A stretch of DNA of 36,768 bases from Methylotenera sp. (GTDB taxonomy: Bacteria > Pseudomonadota > Gammaproteobacteria > Burkholderiales > Methylophilaceae). The notes beneath the pieces are model-generated. The model worked only from the letters and a program-made list of their open reading frames with translations, was not told where the DNA came from and searched no databases. The stretch is taken from positions 1 to 36,768 of the forward strand of contig NZ_JABFRA010000061.1 in NCBI RefSeq assembly GCF_013141425.1, given 5' to 3'. Of this stretch, positions 7,348 to 18,559 are shown one piece after another. Position numbers and translations under genes: made by a program. Every line of letters starts with the position of its first letter. Within the stretch, counting starts at the first letter, position 1.

Positions 7348-7824
7348 ATGAGTATTGAAGGTATTTTAGAAAAAGGATTTGTGACCACAACGCTGGATAC
7401 GGTGATTAATTATACCCGCACTGGTTCAATGTGGCCGATGACTTTTGGTTTGGCCTGTTGCGCGGTAGAGATGATGCACGCGGGTGCGTCACGTTACGAT
7501 TTAGACCGTTTTGGCATTGTGTTTCGTGGCAGTCCACGTCAATCGGATGTAATGATAGTAGCGGGTACGTTGGTTAATAAAATGGCGCCAGCCCTGCGTA
7601 AAGTTTACGATCAAATGGCAGAGCCGCGTTGGGTAATCTCAATGGGTTCTTGTGCAAACGGTGGTGGTTATTACCATTATTCTTATGCGGTAGTACGCGG
7701 ATGTGATCGCATTGTGCCCGTGGATGTTTACGTGCCAGGTTGCCCACCAACAGCTGAGGCCTTGCTCTACGGCATCATTCAGCTGCAAAATAAAATTAAA
7801 CGTACCAATACGATAGCGCGCTAA
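7348..7824 (+). CDS. nuoB: NADH-quinone oxidoreductase subunit B
   Basis: This 158-residue peripheral-arm subunit carries the terminal 4Fe-4S cluster N2, which passes electrons to quinone. The four ligands are visible: the tandem Cys37-Cys38 in [12 protein letters not shown], Cys102 in [11 protein letters not shown] and Cys132 in [11 protein letters not shown]. The protein is full length. It lies between nuoA and nuoC, with a 4-bp gap to nuoC. Confidence 0.97.
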   Translation: MSIEGILEKGFVTTTLDTVINYTRTGSMWPMTFGLACCAVEMMHAGASRYDLDRFGIVFRGSPRQSDVMIVAGTLVNKMAPALRKVYDQMAEPRWVISMGSCANGGGYYHYSYAVVRGCDRIVPVDVYVPGCPPTAEALLYGIIQLQNKIKRTNTIAR

Positions 7825-7828
7825 CGAC

Positions 7829-8425
7829 ATGGCCACTAAATTAGAGCAATTATTAACAAGCTTGCAAGCATCGCTGGGCGACAAAATATCCAAGTCTATT
7901 GTTGAGTTTGGTGAAATAACTATTGAATGTAAGGCGGCAGATTATTTAAATGTGTGCCAGATTTTGCGTGACGACAGCGCTTTAAAATTTGAACAGTTAA
8001 TCGATTTAAGTGGCGTGGATTATCAAGCTTATGGCGATGGCGCTTATGAAGGTTTGCGTTACGCTGTGGTTAATCACTTGTTATCTGTTTCACTTAATCA
8101 GCGTGTGCGTTTACGCGTTTTCGCGCAAGATGAAGATTTTCCGATATTGCCAACTTTGGTTGAAACTTGGCCAGTGGCCAATTGGTTTGAGCGCGAAGCC
8201 TTTGATTTATTCGGCATTATGTTTGAGAACCACCCCGATTTACGCAGATTGCTCACCGATTATGGCTTTGTTGGCCATCCGTTCCGTAAAGATTTCCCGA
8301 TGATTGGTACTGTTGAAATGCGTTACGACCCCGAACAGCAGCGCGTGATTTATCAGCCAGTATCCATTGACCAGCGTAATAATGTGCCGCGCGTGATTAG
8401 AAGCGAAGGGGCGCACCATGGCTGA
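7829..8425 (+). CDS. nuoC: NADH-quinone oxidoreductase subunit C
   Basis: This is the 30-kDa peripheral subunit, 198 residues, which packs against NuoD and has no cofactor. The signature [29 protein letters not shown] lies near residue 115 (quoted here only as a landmark by its [12 protein letters not shown] core), followed by GHPFRKDFP. It is separate from NuoD, unlike the fused NuoCD of Escherichia coli. Its last 8 bp overlap the nuoD start, which suggests coupled translation. Confidence 0.96.
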   Translation: MATKLEQLLTSLQASLGDKISKSIVEFGEITIECKAADYLNVCQILRDDSALKFEQLIDLSGVDYQAYGDGAYEGLRYAVVNHLLSVSLNQRVRLRVFAQDEDFPILPTLVETWPVANWFEREAFDLFGIMFENHPDLRRLLTDYGFVGHPFRKDFPMIGTVEMRYDPEQQRVIYQPVSIDQRNNVPRVIRSEGAHHG

Positions 8426-9671
8426 AATTCGTAATTACACCATGAACTTTGGCCCGCAGCACCCTGCGGCGCACGGCGTATTGCGTTTGGTGCTGGAGTT
8501 GGATGGTGAAGTGATTCAGCGTGCAGACCCGCATATTGGCTTGCTACACCGTGGTACCGAAAAGCTCGCTGAAAATCGTACTTACTTGCAATCGATTCCG
8601 TACATGGATCGTTTGGATTATGTGTCCATGATGTCCAATGAACATGCCTACGTGATGGCCATTGAAAAGATGATGGGCATCGATGTGCCGATTCGCGCAC
8701 AATATATACGTGTGATGTTCGATGAGATTACTCGTGTGTTAAATCACTTGTTATGGATTGGTGCGCATGCGCTGGATGTCGGTGCGATGACAGTGTTCTT
8801 ATACGCCTTCCGCGAACGTGAAGACTTGTTTGATTGCTACGAAGCCGTTTCTGGTGCGCGTATGCATGCCGCGTATTACCGCCCAGGTGGTGTGTATCGT
8901 GATTTACCAAACCACATGCCGCAATATGCTGTTTCACCGTTGCGTAACGCTAAGACTGTTGGCAAGCAAAATGAGAACCGCCAAGGTTCCTTGCTGGATT
9001 TTATTGAAGATTTCACCAATCGTTTTCCTAAGTATGTCGATGAGTACGAAACCTTGCTAACCGATAACCGTATTTGGAAGCAACGTACCGTGGGTATTGG
9101 TGTAGTGACACCTGAACGTGCTTTGGCGTTAGGTATGACAGGCCCAATGTTACGAGGCTCAGGCATTGAATGGGATTTGCGTAAAAAACAACCGTATGAA
9201 GTCTATGCAAATTTAGATTTTGATATTCCAGTGGGTGTTAATGGCGATTGTTACGACCGTTACTTGGTACGTATGGAAGAATTTAGGCAATCGAATCGCA
9301 TCATCAAACAGTGTGTCGATTGGTTGCGTAAAAATCCCGGCCCAGTGATTGCTACTGATAACAAAGTCGCTCCGCCTGATCGCGAAGGCATGAAGAGCAA
9401 CATGGAAGATTTGATTCACCACTTCAAGCTGTTTACTGAAGGTTTTCACGTGCCAGCAGGTGAGGCTTATGCAGCGGTTGAGCATCCAAAAGGTGAGTTC
9501 GGTATTTACATGGTGTCTGATGGTGCTAATAAACCGTATCGCCTGAAAATTCGCGCTCCGGGTTTTGCCCATTTAGCAGCATTAGACGAAATGACGCGCG
9601 GCCACATGATTGCTGACTTGGTCGCAATTATTGGTACGCAGGATATTGTTTTCGGCGAAATTGATAGATAA
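8418..9671 (+). CDS. nuoD: NADH-quinone oxidoreductase subunit D
   Basis: This 417-residue, 49-kDa subunit forms much of the quinone-binding cavity next to NuoB and descends from the large subunit of NiFe hydrogenases. Recognisable parts are [20 protein letters not shown] at the N-terminus with the quinone-pocket His, [14 protein letters not shown], the [12 protein letters not shown] segment with the conserved Tyr, and the C-terminal DIVFGEIDR ending. The hydrogenase metal cysteines are absent, as expected. The start overlaps nuoC by 8 bp, and nuoE follows after 17 bp. Confidence 0.97.
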   Translation: MAEIRNYTMNFGPQHPAAHGVLRLVLELDGEVIQRADPHIGLLHRGTEKLAENRTYLQSIPYMDRLDYVSMMSNEHAYVMAIEKMMGIDVPIRAQYIRVMFDEITRVLNHLLWIGAHALDVGAMTVFLYAFREREDLFDCYEAVSGARMHAAYYRPGGVYRDLPNHMPQYAVSPLRNAKTVGKQNENRQGSLLDFIEDFTNRFPKYVDEYETLLTDNRIWKQRTVGIGVVTPERALALGMTGPMLRGSGIEWDLRKKQPYEVYANLDFDIPVGVNGDCYDRYLVRMEEFRQSNRIIKQCVDWLRKNPGPVIATDNKVAPPDREGMKSNMEDLIHHFKLFTEGFHVPAGEAYAAVEHPKGEFGIYMVSDGANKPYRLKIRAPGFAHLAALDEMTRGHMIADLVAIIGTQDIVFGEIDR

Positions 9672-9688
9672 AAGTCTGATAGATAAAA

Positions 9689-10162
9689 ATGTTAAGTCCA
9701 CAAGCCATTGAAAAAATTGATTACGAGCTGACGAAATACCCAGCGGATCAGCGCCAAGCGGCGGTGATGAGTGCTTTACGCATTGTTCAAACAGAGCGCG
9801 GCTGGCTTTCAAATGAGAGCATTTCTGAAGTTGCGCAATATCTAGGCATGCCAGAAATTGCAGCCATGGAAGTGGCGACTTTTTACAATATGTATGATTT
9901 GTCACCTGTTGGAAAATACAAAATCACGGTATGTACCAATATTTCCTGCATGTTGCGCGATAGCGATGTGATAGTTGATCATTTGAAATCTAAGTTAGGC
10001 GTTGGTTTTAATGAAGTTACGCCTGATGGTAAATTCTGCCTTAAAGAGGGCGAATGCATGGGTTGCTGTGGTGGCGCACCTTTGCTACATGTGAACAATA
10101 CGCAGATGCATGAATTTTTAACCACTGAAAAAGTGGATGCGATTTTGGAAGAGTTAAAGTAA
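9689..10162 (+). CDS. nuoE: NADH-quinone oxidoreductase subunit E
   Basis: This 157-residue subunit of the NADH-input module has a thioredoxin-like domain that carries the 2Fe-2S cluster N1a. The four ligands are Cys82 and Cys87 in VCTNISC, and Cys123 and Cys127 in ECMGCCGG. The N-terminal helical part includes [11 protein letters not shown], typical of the family. Its stop overlaps the nuoF start by one base (TAATG). Confidence 0.96.
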   Translation: MLSPQAIEKIDYELTKYPADQRQAAVMSALRIVQTERGWLSNESISEVAQYLGMPEIAAMEVATFYNMYDLSPVGKYKITVCTNISCMLRDSDVIVDHLKSKLGVGFNEVTPDGKFCLKEGECMGCCGGAPLLHVNNTQMHEFLTTEKVDAILEELK

Positions 10163-11499
10163 TGGCGACCAAAAAGGCAAAATTAACGATAAAAGCCCCT
10201 GTAATGACTGACTTAAAAGGTCAAACATTACTTTGTCTCCGTACGCTTACGGAGGAAAATCCAGCCGCATTAGAAACCTACATCAAAATCGGTGGCTATT
10301 CTGCTTTAAAACGTATTGTGACTGAAAAAGTTAAAGCGACTGACATTATTACCGAAGTTAAAAATTCAGGTTTGCGTGGACGTGGTGGTGCTGGCTTCCC
10401 AACCGGGCTTAAATGGAGCTTTATGCCACGTTACTTTGATGGCACAAAGTATCTGGTTTGTAATACCGATGAAGGTGAGCCTGGCACTTTTAAAGATCGT
10501 GACATTATTCGTTACAATCCACATCAGTTGATCGAAGGCATGGCCATTGCCGCTTACACATTGGGTGCCCGTGTAGGATATAACTATATTCACGGTGAGA
10601 TTTGGCAGGACTTCGAAACCTTTGAGGCAGCTCTACATGAAGCAAAGGCGGCTGGTTATTTAGGTGAAAATATTTTAGGTACTAATTTCAGCTTTGATTT
10701 ATATGCAGTGCATGGTTACGGCGCCTATATTTGTGGTGAAGAAACTGCGCTGATTGAGTCAATTGAAGGTAAAAAAGGTCAGCCACGCTTTAAACCACCA
10801 TTCCCAGCAAGTTACGGTGTGTTCGGTAAGCCGACAAATGTAAATAATACTGAGAGTTACACTTCTATCCCTTGGATATTGGAAAATGGCGGTCAGGCTT
10901 TTGCTGATTTAGGTGTACTTAACTCAGGCGGTACAAAGCTTTTCTCAGTATCTGGGCATGTTGAAAAGCCGGGTAATTATGAAGTGAAAATGGGTACACC
11001 GTTTAATGAGCTATTAGCGCTTGCAGGTGGTGTTTGGAAAGGCCGCAAGTTAAAAGCGGTAATTCCAGGTGGCCCTTCAACACCAGTGATGACTGCAGAA
11101 GCAATTATGGCTGCAACGATGGACTATGACGGTTTAAGTAAAGCACGTTCTAGTTTAGGTGCGGGTTCAATGATTGTGATGGATGAAACCACTTGTATGG
11201 TGAAAGCTTTGCATCGTTTGTCTTATTTTTTCTATGAAGAAAGTTGTGGTCAATGCACGCCATGCCGCGAAGGCACAGGCTGGGTATATCGTGTGATCGA
11301 CCGCATTGTGAATGGCAAAGGCAAAATGGAAGATTTAGATTTGCTCACCGATATTAGTAACAACATTGCAGGGCGTACCATTTGTGCCTTAGGTGAAGCG
11401 GCAGCTACGCCTGTGTTGAGCTTTATCAAACATTTTAGACCAGAGTTTGAATACTATATTCAACATGGCAAGAGCATGGTGGAAAGTCAAAAATGTTAA
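10162..11499 (+). CDS. nuoF: NADH-quinone oxidoreductase subunit F (NADH/FMN-binding)
   Basis: This 445-residue subunit oxidises [20 protein letters not shown] near residue 75 forms the FMN/NADH glycine-rich site, and [14 protein letters not shown] near 100 and [17 protein letters not shown] near 190 are family hallmarks. The N3 4Fe-4S cluster is bound by three Cys in [12 protein letters not shown] near 370 and a fourth in TICALGEAA near 415. The N-terminus has a short basic extension before the conserved core. It overlaps nuoE by 1 bp and nuoG by 7 bp. Confidence 0.97.
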   Translation: MATKKAKLTIKAPVMTDLKGQTLLCLRTLTEENPAALETYIKIGGYSALKRIVTEKVKATDIITEVKNSGLRGRGGAGFPTGLKWSFMPRYFDGTKYLVCNTDEGEPGTFKDRDIIRYNPHQLIEGMAIAAYTLGARVGYNYIHGEIWQDFETFEAALHEAKAAGYLGENILGTNFSFDLYAVHGYGAYICGEETALIESIEGKKGQPRFKPPFPASYGVFGKPTNVNNTESYTSIPWILENGGQAFADLGVLNSGGTKLFSVSGHVEKPGNYEVKMGTPFNELLALAGGVWKGRKLKAVIPGGPSTPVMTAEAIMAATMDYDGLSKARSSLGAGSMIVMDETTCMVKALHRLSYFFYEESCGQCTPCREGTGWVYRVIDRIVNGKGKMEDLDLLTDISNNIAGRTICALGEAAATPVLSFIKHFRPEFEYYIQHGKSMVESQKC

Positions 11500-13928
11500 A
11501 TATTGAAATAGATGGCAAAGAACTCGAAGTCGAGCACGGTAGCACTATTATTGATGCCGCAGATAAGGCCGGTATTGCTATACCGCGTTTTTGCTACCAT
11601 CCTAAATTGTCTGTTGCAGCTAACTGCCGCATGTGCCTGGTGCAGGTTGAAAAATTCAATAAGCCACTACCAGCTTGCGCAACGCCAGTAGCCGATGGCA
11701 TGAAGATTTTCACACGCTCAAAATCTGCGATTGAAGCGCAGAAAAGTGTGATGGAGTTCTTGTTAATTAACCATCCGCTGGATTGCCCGATTTGCGATCA
11801 AGGTGGCGAGTGTGATTTGCAGGATATTGCGGTGGCTTATGGCACTAGTGGTTCACGCTATACGGAAGAAAAACGTGTTGTTTTTAACAAAAATATTGGG
11901 CCGTTAGTCAGCACAGACATGACGCGTTGTATTCAATGCACGCGTTGTGTACGTTTCCTGCAAGAAGTCGGTGGCATCATGGAGCTGGGCATGGTAGGCC
12001 GTGGCGAGCATGCGGAAATTACTGCGTATGTGGATAAGAGTGTGAACTCTGAATTATCCGGCAACATTATTGATTTATGCCCAGTTGGCGCATTGACCAG
12101 CAAGCCATTCCGTTACTCTGCACGAAGTTGGGAGCTGACACGTCGCCCAAGTATTGCGCCGCATGACAGTTTGGGTTCGCACATTGAAGTGCATGTCAAA
12201 GATAACAAAGTCATGCGTGTATTGCCGCGTGAAAAAGAAAGTATCAATGAATGCTGGCTTTCTGACCGCGATCGTTTTTCTTACGAAGGTTTGAATAGCC
12301 CAGATCGCCTCAAAGTACCGATGATTAAACACAGAGGCAATTGGGTTGAAACTGACTGGAAAACGGCGCTCGAATTTGCGGCAGGACAAATTAAAGATAT
12401 TACCAATGAACATGGTGCAGATGCGCTAGGCGTATTGGTATCGCCAAACAGCACGATGGAAGAAGGCTATTTGGCCAAAAAGTTGGCAAATAGCTTGGGA
12501 TGCGGCAATGTCGATTACCGTTTGCGTCAAACTGATTTTAGATTAGACGGGAAACGGCTCGGTACGCCTTGGATGGGTTGTAACATTCAGGAAATTGAAT
12601 CTCTGGATCGTATTTTGATCATTGGTTCAAACTTGCGTAATGAACATCCCTTGCTCGCACAACGTTTTCGTAAGGCAGTGGCCAATGGTGCGCAGCTTTC
12701 TATCATTAGTCCGCTGGATAACAATCCATTAATGGATATTGCGCATAAAGTGATTGTGCGCCCTAACGACATGGTCAATGTGCTGGGGCAAATATTGAAA
12801 GCGATGTCTGGTTTACAAAAACTTTCGCTTTCCTTACCGCGTTCGCTTACCGATTTACTCGCAGAAATCAAAGTGCGACCCAATACACAAGCCATTGCTG
12901 AAAGTATGGCGGGCCATGGCAAAGACTATGATTTAATTTCACCTAAAGTCGGCATTTTCTTAGGCAATATGGCCTTAAGTGATCCGCGCTTTACTGAAAT
13001 GTACAGTATGGCAGAAGCCATTGGCGGGATTTCAGGAGCGAAAGGTGGGATTTTACCGGCTGCAGCGAATAGTACAGGCATGCATTTGATGGGCGTGATG
13101 CCAAGCAGCAATGGGATGCATGCGCGTGCGATGCTTGAAGTACCACGTAAAGCTTATTTATTGCTGAATATTGAGCCAGAATTAGATTGCCAGCATGCTG
13201 CTTTAGCTAAAGCAGCGATGGAGAAATCCGAATGTGTGGTCGCATTGACCGCATTTAAGTCACAAGCGCTAGAAAATGCGGATGTCTTGCTGCCGATTGC
13301 GCCATTTACCGAGACTTCTGGTACTTTTATGAGCATGGAAGGCCGCGTGCAAAGCTTTACCGCGGTTACTCGACCATTGGGTGAATGTCGCCCCGCTTGG
13401 AAAGTATTGCGTGTGTTAGCGAATACTTTGGGCTTGCAAGGATTTGATTTTGAAACAAGTGAACAAGTGAAAGACGCCATTTTTGCTGGGGATAAACCTT
13501 CTGCAGTGGTGTGGCGTAGCCTGAACAATAATTTGCGAGAATTGGTTGAGATTCAGGTCAATATTAAACATGACGGCTTGCAACGTATCGGCGAAGTGCC
13601 GCAGTATGAATCAGATCCGATTGTACGTCGTTCCGCACCGCTACAAAAAACCAAATACAACATTAAACCAATGGCGCGCATGTGTGCAACACAGTTAACG
13701 GAGTTGGGCTTAATTGATGGCGATTATGTACTGGCTAAACAAGATAAGGGCAGTGCAGTGCTGAGGGTTAAACTTGATAATCACGTTGCCAAAGGTTGTG
13801 TACGTGTTGCTGCAGCGCATGAAGACACCATTGGCTTGGGTGATTTAATGGGTGATATTACCATTGAAAAAACATCCCCAGATCAAGCGACTACCCGTGA
13901 AGCCATTGCTAGGGAGGCGCGCCTTTAA
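11493..13928 (+). CDS. nuoG: NADH-quinone oxidoreductase subunit G
   Basis: This 811-residue subunit is the largest of the peripheral arm. The 2Fe-2S ligands are in FCYHPKL, NCRMC and the Cys of LPACATPV (residues about 34-62). The His-Cys 4Fe-4S site is in [14 protein letters not shown], and a further 4Fe-4S cluster is in CIQCTRC plus the Cys of [10 protein letters not shown] molybdopterin-oxidoreductase-like domain, which carries no cofactor in complex I, fills the rest. The CxxC-type motif for the extra N7 cluster, expected just after residue 210, is absent, so this NuoG is of the N7-less type. It overlaps nuoF by 7 bp and nuoH by 1 bp. Confidence 0.96.
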   Translation: MLNIEIDGKELEVEHGSTIIDAADKAGIAIPRFCYHPKLSVAANCRMCLVQVEKFNKPLPACATPVADGMKIFTRSKSAIEAQKSVMEFLLINHPLDCPICDQGGECDLQDIAVAYGTSGSRYTEEKRVVFNKNIGPLVSTDMTRCIQCTRCVRFLQEVGGIMELGMVGRGEHAEITAYVDKSVNSELSGNIIDLCPVGALTSKPFRYSARSWELTRRPSIAPHDSLGSHIEVHVKDNKVMRVLPREKESINECWLSDRDRFSYEGLNSPDRLKVPMIKHRGNWVETDWKTALEFAAGQIKDITNEHGADALGVLVSPNSTMEEGYLAKKLANSLGCGNVDYRLRQTDFRLDGKRLGTPWMGCNIQEIESLDRILIIGSNLRNEHPLLAQRFRKAVANGAQLSIISPLDNNPLMDIAHKVIVRPNDMVNVLGQILKAMSGLQKLSLSLPRSLTDLLAEIKVRPNTQAIAESMAGHGKDYDLISPKVGIFLGNMALSDPRFTEMYSMAEAIGGISGAKGGILPAAANSTGMHLMGVMPSSNGMHARAMLEVPRKAYLLLNIEPELDCQHAALAKAAMEKSECVVALTAFKSQALENADVLLPIAPFTETSGTFMSMEGRVQSFTAVTRPLGECRPAWKVLRVLANTLGLQGFDFETSEQVKDAIFAGDKPSAVVWRSLNNNLRELVEIQVNIKHDGLQRIGEVPQYESDPIVRRSAPLQKTKYNIKPMARMCATQLTELGLIDGDYVLAKQDKGSAVLRVKLDNHVAKGCVRVAAAHEDTIGLGDLMGDITIEKTSPDQATTREAIAREARL

Positions 13929-14989
13929 TGGAATGGTTAGCAAATTTATTTGGTAGTTACTGGCCTGCCGTGCAACTGACAGTTTGGACCTTGCTTAAGA
14001 TTGTTGCTATCGTTGCGCCTTTGATGGGGGCTATTGCCTATCTGACACTCGCCGAACGTAAAGTGATTGGCTACATGCAGGTACGTATTGGCCCAAATCG
14101 TGTCGGTTATTTTGGCTTGCTGCAGCCGATTGCGGACGGCTTAAAGCTGTTATTCAAAGAAATCGTAGTGCCAACCGCTTCAAATAAAGGCTTGTTTTTA
14201 CTCGCGCCTGTTTTAGCGATTGCCCCTGCCTTTGCGGCTTGGGCGGTGGTGCCTTTTGATGCAACTCTCGTTCTGGCGGATGTGAATGCAGGTTTGCTGT
14301 ATATATTAGCCATGACTTCAGTGGCGGTTTATGGTGTGATTATTGCGGGTTGGGCATCGAATTCCAAGTATGCTTTTTTAGGTGCTATGCGTTCTGCGGC
14401 ACAGATCGTGTCGTATGAAATTGCAATGGGTTTTGCTTTAGTAGGCGTGTTGATGTGTGCAAACTCATTGAATCTAGGTCAGATTGTGTTGGGTCAAGCA
14501 GGCGGGGTGCAGCATTGGTATTTCTTACCATTATTCCCTTTGTTTATCGTTTATTTTATTAGTGCAGTGGCTGAAACCAACCGTGCGCCGTTTGACGTAG
14601 CGGAGGGGGAATCCGAAATCGTTGCGGGTTTCCATGTGGAGTATTCGGGCATGTCATTTGCGGTATTTTTCTTAGCGGAATACGCCAATATGATTCTGGT
14701 TTCAATGCTTGCTGCGATTATGTTCTTGGGTGGCTGGTTAGCACCATTCCAATTTATGAATGACATTGTAGTTTTTGGATTTAGGCCGCTAGCAGATGGC
14801 CTTCCATGGCTGTTAGGAAAAGTTGTTTTCTTCTTGTTCTTCTTTTTATGGTTTAGAGCAACATTCCCAAGATACCGCTACGACCAAATTATGCGTTTAG
14901 GCTGGAAAGTATTTATACCAATTACCATTGTTTGGATTGTGTTTGTTGGCGGTATGATGCAAACACCGTGGGCTTACTTATTCCACTAA
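13928..14989 (+). CDS. nuoH: NADH-quinone oxidoreductase subunit H
   Basis: This 353-residue membrane subunit, with about eight transmembrane helices, forms the entrance of the quinone channel. Conserved segments are [20 protein letters not shown] near residue 45 and the cytoplasmic acidic loop [19 protein letters not shown] near 215, which links quinone chemistry to proton pumping. The C-terminal [13 protein letters not shown] is also typical. The start overlaps the nuoG stop as TAATG. nuoI follows after 31 bp. Confidence 0.97.
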   Translation: MEWLANLFGSYWPAVQLTVWTLLKIVAIVAPLMGAIAYLTLAERKVIGYMQVRIGPNRVGYFGLLQPIADGLKLLFKEIVVPTASNKGLFLLAPVLAIAPAFAAWAVVPFDATLVLADVNAGLLYILAMTSVAVYGVIIAGWASNSKYAFLGAMRSAAQIVSYEIAMGFALVGVLMCANSLNLGQIVLGQAGGVQHWYFLPLFPLFIVYFISAVAETNRAPFDVAEGESEIVAGFHVEYSGMSFAVFFLAEYANMILVSMLAAIMFLGGWLAPFQFMNDIVVFGFRPLADGLPWLLGKVVFFLFFFLWFRATFPRYRYDQIMRLGWKVFIPITIVWIVFVGGMMQTPWAYLFH

Positions 14990-15020
14990 AAGATGGCGCC
15001 AAAATTATTACCAAAATTTT

Positions 15021-15512
15021 ATGATTACTAAAATTAAAAATATATTATCGAGCTTAATGCTCGTAGAACTGCTAAAGGGCATGGCGCTTACTGGCCGTTA
15101 TTTCTTTGCACCTAAAATTACCGTGCAATATCCTGAAGAGGTAACGCCTCAATCAAATCGATTCCGTGGTTTGCATGCTTTGCGCCGCTACCCAAATGGT
15201 GAAGAGCGTTGCATTGCTTGTAAATTGTGTGAAGCAGTTTGTCCAGCCATGGCCATTACCATTGAATCGGAACAACGGGAAGATAATACGCGCCGCACCA
15301 CACGCTACGATATTGACCTGACTAAATGTATTTTTTGTGGCATGTGCGAGGAATCTTGCCCGGTTGACTCAATTGTTGAAACGCGCGTATTTGATTACCA
15401 CGGTGAACAACGCGGTGACTTGCTTTATACCAAAGAAATGTTGCTTGCAGTTGGTGATAAACATGAGAAGCAAATTGCTGCAGATCGTGCACTAGATAAA
15501 TCTTTTAGATAG
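15021..15512 (+). CDS. nuoI: NADH-quinone oxidoreductase subunit I
   Basis: This 163-residue ferredoxin-like subunit carries clusters N6a and N6b. The two CxxCxxCxxxCP motifs are [12 protein letters not shown] near residue 65 and [12 protein letters not shown] near 104. An amphipathic N-terminal segment, [16 protein letters not shown], contacts the membrane arm. The ATG has no clear Shine-Dalgarno sequence, but the N-terminus fits betaproteobacterial NuoI, so the start is kept. It lies 29 bp before nuoJ. Confidence 0.96.
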   Translation: MITKIKNILSSLMLVELLKGMALTGRYFFAPKITVQYPEEVTPQSNRFRGLHALRRYPNGEERCIACKLCEAVCPAMAITIESEQREDNTRRTTRYDIDLTKCIFCGMCEESCPVDSIVETRVFDYHGEQRGDLLYTKEMLLAVGDKHEKQIAADRALDKSFR

Positions 15513-15541
15513 CGAAATCATTTAGGTAGAACCGAATCAAT

Positions 15542-16210
15542 ATGACCTTTTTTGGCTTACATTTCCAAGACATCGTTTTTTATACCTTGGCAGCTATTTT
15601 GCTCTATGCCGCGTTGCGCGTCATTACCACACGTAATCCTGTGTATGCGGCCTTGTATCTTGTTCTGGCATTTTTTACCGCGGCGGGTGTCTGGTTGCTA
15701 CTCGAAGCTGAATTCTTGGCGATTGCGCTGGTGCTGGTTTACGTCGGTGCAGTGATGGTGCTGTTTTTATTCGTGGTAATGATGCTGGATATTAATTTAG
15801 ATAAGTTGCGAGAAGGCTTTTGGAATGCACTACCAATCGCTTTGCCAGTGGGTGGTTTGATGGCAGTTGAAATGGTGTTGATAGTCGGTGTGCGTAATTT
15901 TGGTGCCGATAAAATTTTAGCCCCTCCTGCCCGTGCCGCTGATTACAGTAATACGGCAGAGTTAGGCCGTGTACTTTATACCGATTACTTATTACCTTTT
16001 GAATTAGCTTCTGTGGTGTTGTTGGTGGCTATTGTTGCGGCCATTGCCTTGACCTTGAGAGACAGAAAAGAAAGCAAATCGGTTGATCCTTCCAAACAAG
16101 TGCTAGTGAAAAAGACAGATCGACTTCGCATCATTAAGATGGCAGCCGTGGTTGAAAAAGCCGAAGTAAGTTCAGGTGAAGCACCAACGAATAGCAAGGA
16201 GGGCCAGTAA
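15542..16210 (+). CDS. nuoJ: NADH-quinone oxidoreductase subunit J
   Basis: This 222-residue membrane subunit has five predicted transmembrane segments, the third containing the conserved [20 protein letters not shown] with its pi-bulge region and Tyr. It contacts NuoA and NuoK in the membrane arm. The C-terminal 50 residues are charged and poorly conserved ([12 protein letters not shown] onward), which explains a slightly long protein. The stop overlaps the nuoK ATG by one base. Confidence 0.95.
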   Translation: MTFFGLHFQDIVFYTLAAILLYAALRVITTRNPVYAALYLVLAFFTAAGVWLLLEAEFLAIALVLVYVGAVMVLFLFVVMMLDINLDKLREGFWNALPIALPVGGLMAVEMVLIVGVRNFGADKILAPPARAADYSNTAELGRVLYTDYLLPFELASVVLLVAIVAAIALTLRDRKESKSVDPSKQVLVKKTDRLRIIKMAAVVEKAEVSSGEAPTNSKEGQ

Positions 16211-16515
16211 TGGTCGGTTTATCCCATTACCTTATTTTAGGTGCGCTACTGTTTGCAATTAGCGTGATTGGCATCTTTTTAAACCGTAAAAATGTCATCA
16301 TTATTTTGATGGCGATCGAGTTAATGCTGTTAGCTGTTAACCTTAATTTTATTGCCTTCTCACATTATTTACATGATATTGCAGGTCAGGTATTTGTGTT
16401 CTTTATTCTCACAGTAGCTGCGGCTGAATCTGCCATTGGCTTGGCCATCTTGGTCGTATTGTTCAGAAATCTACGGACTATTAACGTAGACGATTTAGAT
16501 AGATTAAAAGGGTAG
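16210..16515 (+). CDS. nuoK: NADH-quinone oxidoreductase subunit K
   Basis: This 101-residue subunit has three transmembrane helices and is related to MrpC antiporter subunits. The conserved membrane Glu is in [14 protein letters not shown] near residue 36, and a second is in [13 protein letters not shown] near 72; both take part in proton transfer. The protein is full length. It overlaps nuoJ by one base and precedes nuoL by 7 bp. Confidence 0.96.
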   Translation: MVGLSHYLILGALLFAISVIGIFLNRKNVIIILMAIELMLLAVNLNFIAFSHYLHDIAGQVFVFFILTVAAAESAIGLAILVVLFRNLRTINVDDLDRLKG

Positions 16516-16522
16516 CGAAAGA

Positions 16523-18541
16523 ATGACAATGCAACAAATTTATCTCGCTATACCATTGCTGCCATTGTTTGCGGCCATAGTAATTGGCTTGTTTGGTAAG
16601 CAATTACCGCGCGCAGCCGCACATGTGGTCACCATATTAGGGGTTGGTGCCTCATTCGTGCTGTCCGTCATTGTGCTTAATGATTCAATGACTGCCGCGC
16701 CATATAATGAAACCGTTTACTCTTGGTTAAAAAGCGGAAATTTTTCATTTGAAATTGGCTTCTTAATCGATCGCCTGTCTGCCATGATGATGGTCGTTGT
16801 GACTTTTGTTTCACTGATGGTGCATATTTATACCATCGGTTATATGGCCGAAGACAAAGGCTACGCGCGCTTTTTTAGCTATATTTCATTGTTTACTTTC
16901 TCCATGTTGATGTTGGTGATGTCAAACAATTTCATGCAATTGTTCTTTGGTTGGGAAGCCGTTGGTTTGGTTTCTTACCTGTTGATTGGCTTCTGGTATA
17001 CACGCCCAACGGCTATATATGCGAACTTAAAAGCCTTCTTGGTGAACCGTGTTGGTGACTTTGGTTTCTTACTTGGCATAGGTTTGGTGCTGTTCCATTT
17101 TGGTAGCTTAGATTACGCAGCGGTGTTCTCCGTTGCACCACAAATGGCGGATGTGCAAATCAATTTAATTGGTAACGCACAATGGTCATTAATGACGGTG
17201 ACCTGTATCCTGTTGTTCATTGGCGCAATGGGTAAGTCAGCGCAAGTGCCCTTGCATGTATGGTTGCCTGACTCTATGGAAGGCCCAACACCAATTTCAG
17301 CCTTGATTCACGCGGCAACAATGGTAACGGCGGGTATCTTTATGGTGGCACGCATGTCACCTTTGTTTGAATTATCCTCAACTGCACTTTCATTTGTGCT
17401 GATTATCGGTAGCATCACCGCACTCTTTATGGGCTTTTTGGGTATCATTCAAAACGATATCAAACGTGTAGTGGCCTATTCTACCTTGTCACAACTTGGG
17501 TATATGACGGTTGCGCTTGGTGCATCAGCCTATTCGGTAGCGATATTCCACTTGATGACTCATGCTTTTTTTAAGGCCTTGCTGTTCTTAGGCGCAGGTT
17601 CTGTGATTATGGGTATGCACCATGACCAAGACATACGGAACATGGGCAACTTGAAAAAATACATGCCTGTGACTTGGATTACTTCACTCATTGGATCTTT
17701 AGCCTTGATTGGTACGCCATTCTTATCTGGATTCTATTCAAAAGATAGCATTATTGAAGCGGCTAAAGCCTCTACGCTCACTGGCAGTGGTTTCGCCTAC
17801 TTTGCTGTATTGGCTGGCGTATTCGTCACGGCGTTTTATAGCTTCCGACTGTACTTCTTGGTATTCCACGGTAGTGAAAAGTGGCGTGTAGTTAAACACG
17901 ACGCACATCATGATGACCACGGACACCACCATGGCTTAGGTCTTAATGATGACCCGCACGAACCAGGCTGGGTGATTAAGTTGCCTTTGATTTTATTGGC
18001 GATTCCTTCATTAGCCATTGGTTATTTTGCTATTGAGCCAATGCTGTTTGGCAACTTCTTTAAAGGTGTGATTACTATTGATACAGCCGCTCATCCCGCG
18101 ATGCATGTGTTAACACATCATTGGCACACAATTTATCATTCTGCCACTGGCATGTCTTTACATGGTTTACTGACCTTACCTTTTGTTTTAGCTGCATCTG
18201 GTGTTGGCTTGGCTTACTTATTTTACATGAAGCGTCCAGATATTCCAGCAGCTATTCAAAATAGATTCTCAACCATCAATAAAATTCTTGAGAACAAATA
18301 CGGCTTTGATAGTTTTAATGAACGTGTATTTGCGGCAGGTTCACGTTTTATTGGGAATAAACTTTGGCAAATTGGCGATGTGAAGATTATCGATGGTGCC
18401 TTGGTGAATGGTACAGCCAATCTTATTGGCAAACTCTCTGGTGTGGTGCGTAAACTGCAAACTGGACTGATTTATCATTATGCATTTGCCATGATTATTG
18501 GCGTATTTTTTATGTTGTCGTTCTACTCGTTTAAATTTTAA
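16523..18541 (+). CDS. nuoL: NADH-quinone oxidoreductase subunit L
   Basis: This 672-residue antiporter-like subunit lies at the far end of the membrane arm and has the long lateral helix at its C-terminus. Conserved parts include FFGWEAVGLVSYLLIGFWY near residue 142 with the key Glu, and HVWLPDSMEGPTPISALIHA near 250 with the family Lys and His residues around it. A His/Asp-rich loop (KHDAHHDDHGHHHG) lies near 465-480. An ATG at 16529, two codons in, is an alternative start. nuoM follows after 18 bp. Confidence 0.96.
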   Translation: MTMQQIYLAIPLLPLFAAIVIGLFGKQLPRAAAHVVTILGVGASFVLSVIVLNDSMTAAPYNETVYSWLKSGNFSFEIGFLIDRLSAMMMVVVTFVSLMVHIYTIGYMAEDKGYARFFSYISLFTFSMLMLVMSNNFMQLFFGWEAVGLVSYLLIGFWYTRPTAIYANLKAFLVNRVGDFGFLLGIGLVLFHFGSLDYAAVFSVAPQMADVQINLIGNAQWSLMTVTCILLFIGAMGKSAQVPLHVWLPDSMEGPTPISALIHAATMVTAGIFMVARMSPLFELSSTALSFVLIIGSITALFMGFLGIIQNDIKRVVAYSTLSQLGYMTVALGASAYSVAIFHLMTHAFFKALLFLGAGSVIMGMHHDQDIRNMGNLKKYMPVTWITSLIGSLALIGTPFLSGFYSKDSIIEAAKASTLTGSGFAYFAVLAGVFVTAFYSFRLYFLVFHGSEKWRVVKHDAHHDDHGHHHGLGLNDDPHEPGWVIKLPLILLAIPSLAIGYFAIEPMLFGNFFKGVITIDTAAHPAMHVLTHHWHTIYHSATGMSLHGLLTLPFVLAASGVGLAYLFYMKRPDIPAAIQNRFSTINKILENKYGFDSFNERVFAAGSRFIGNKLWQIGDVKIIDGALVNGTANLIGKLSGVVRKLQTGLIYHYAFAMIIGVFFMLSFYSFKF

Positions 18542-18559
18542 GAAAAGTATAAAAAGAAA

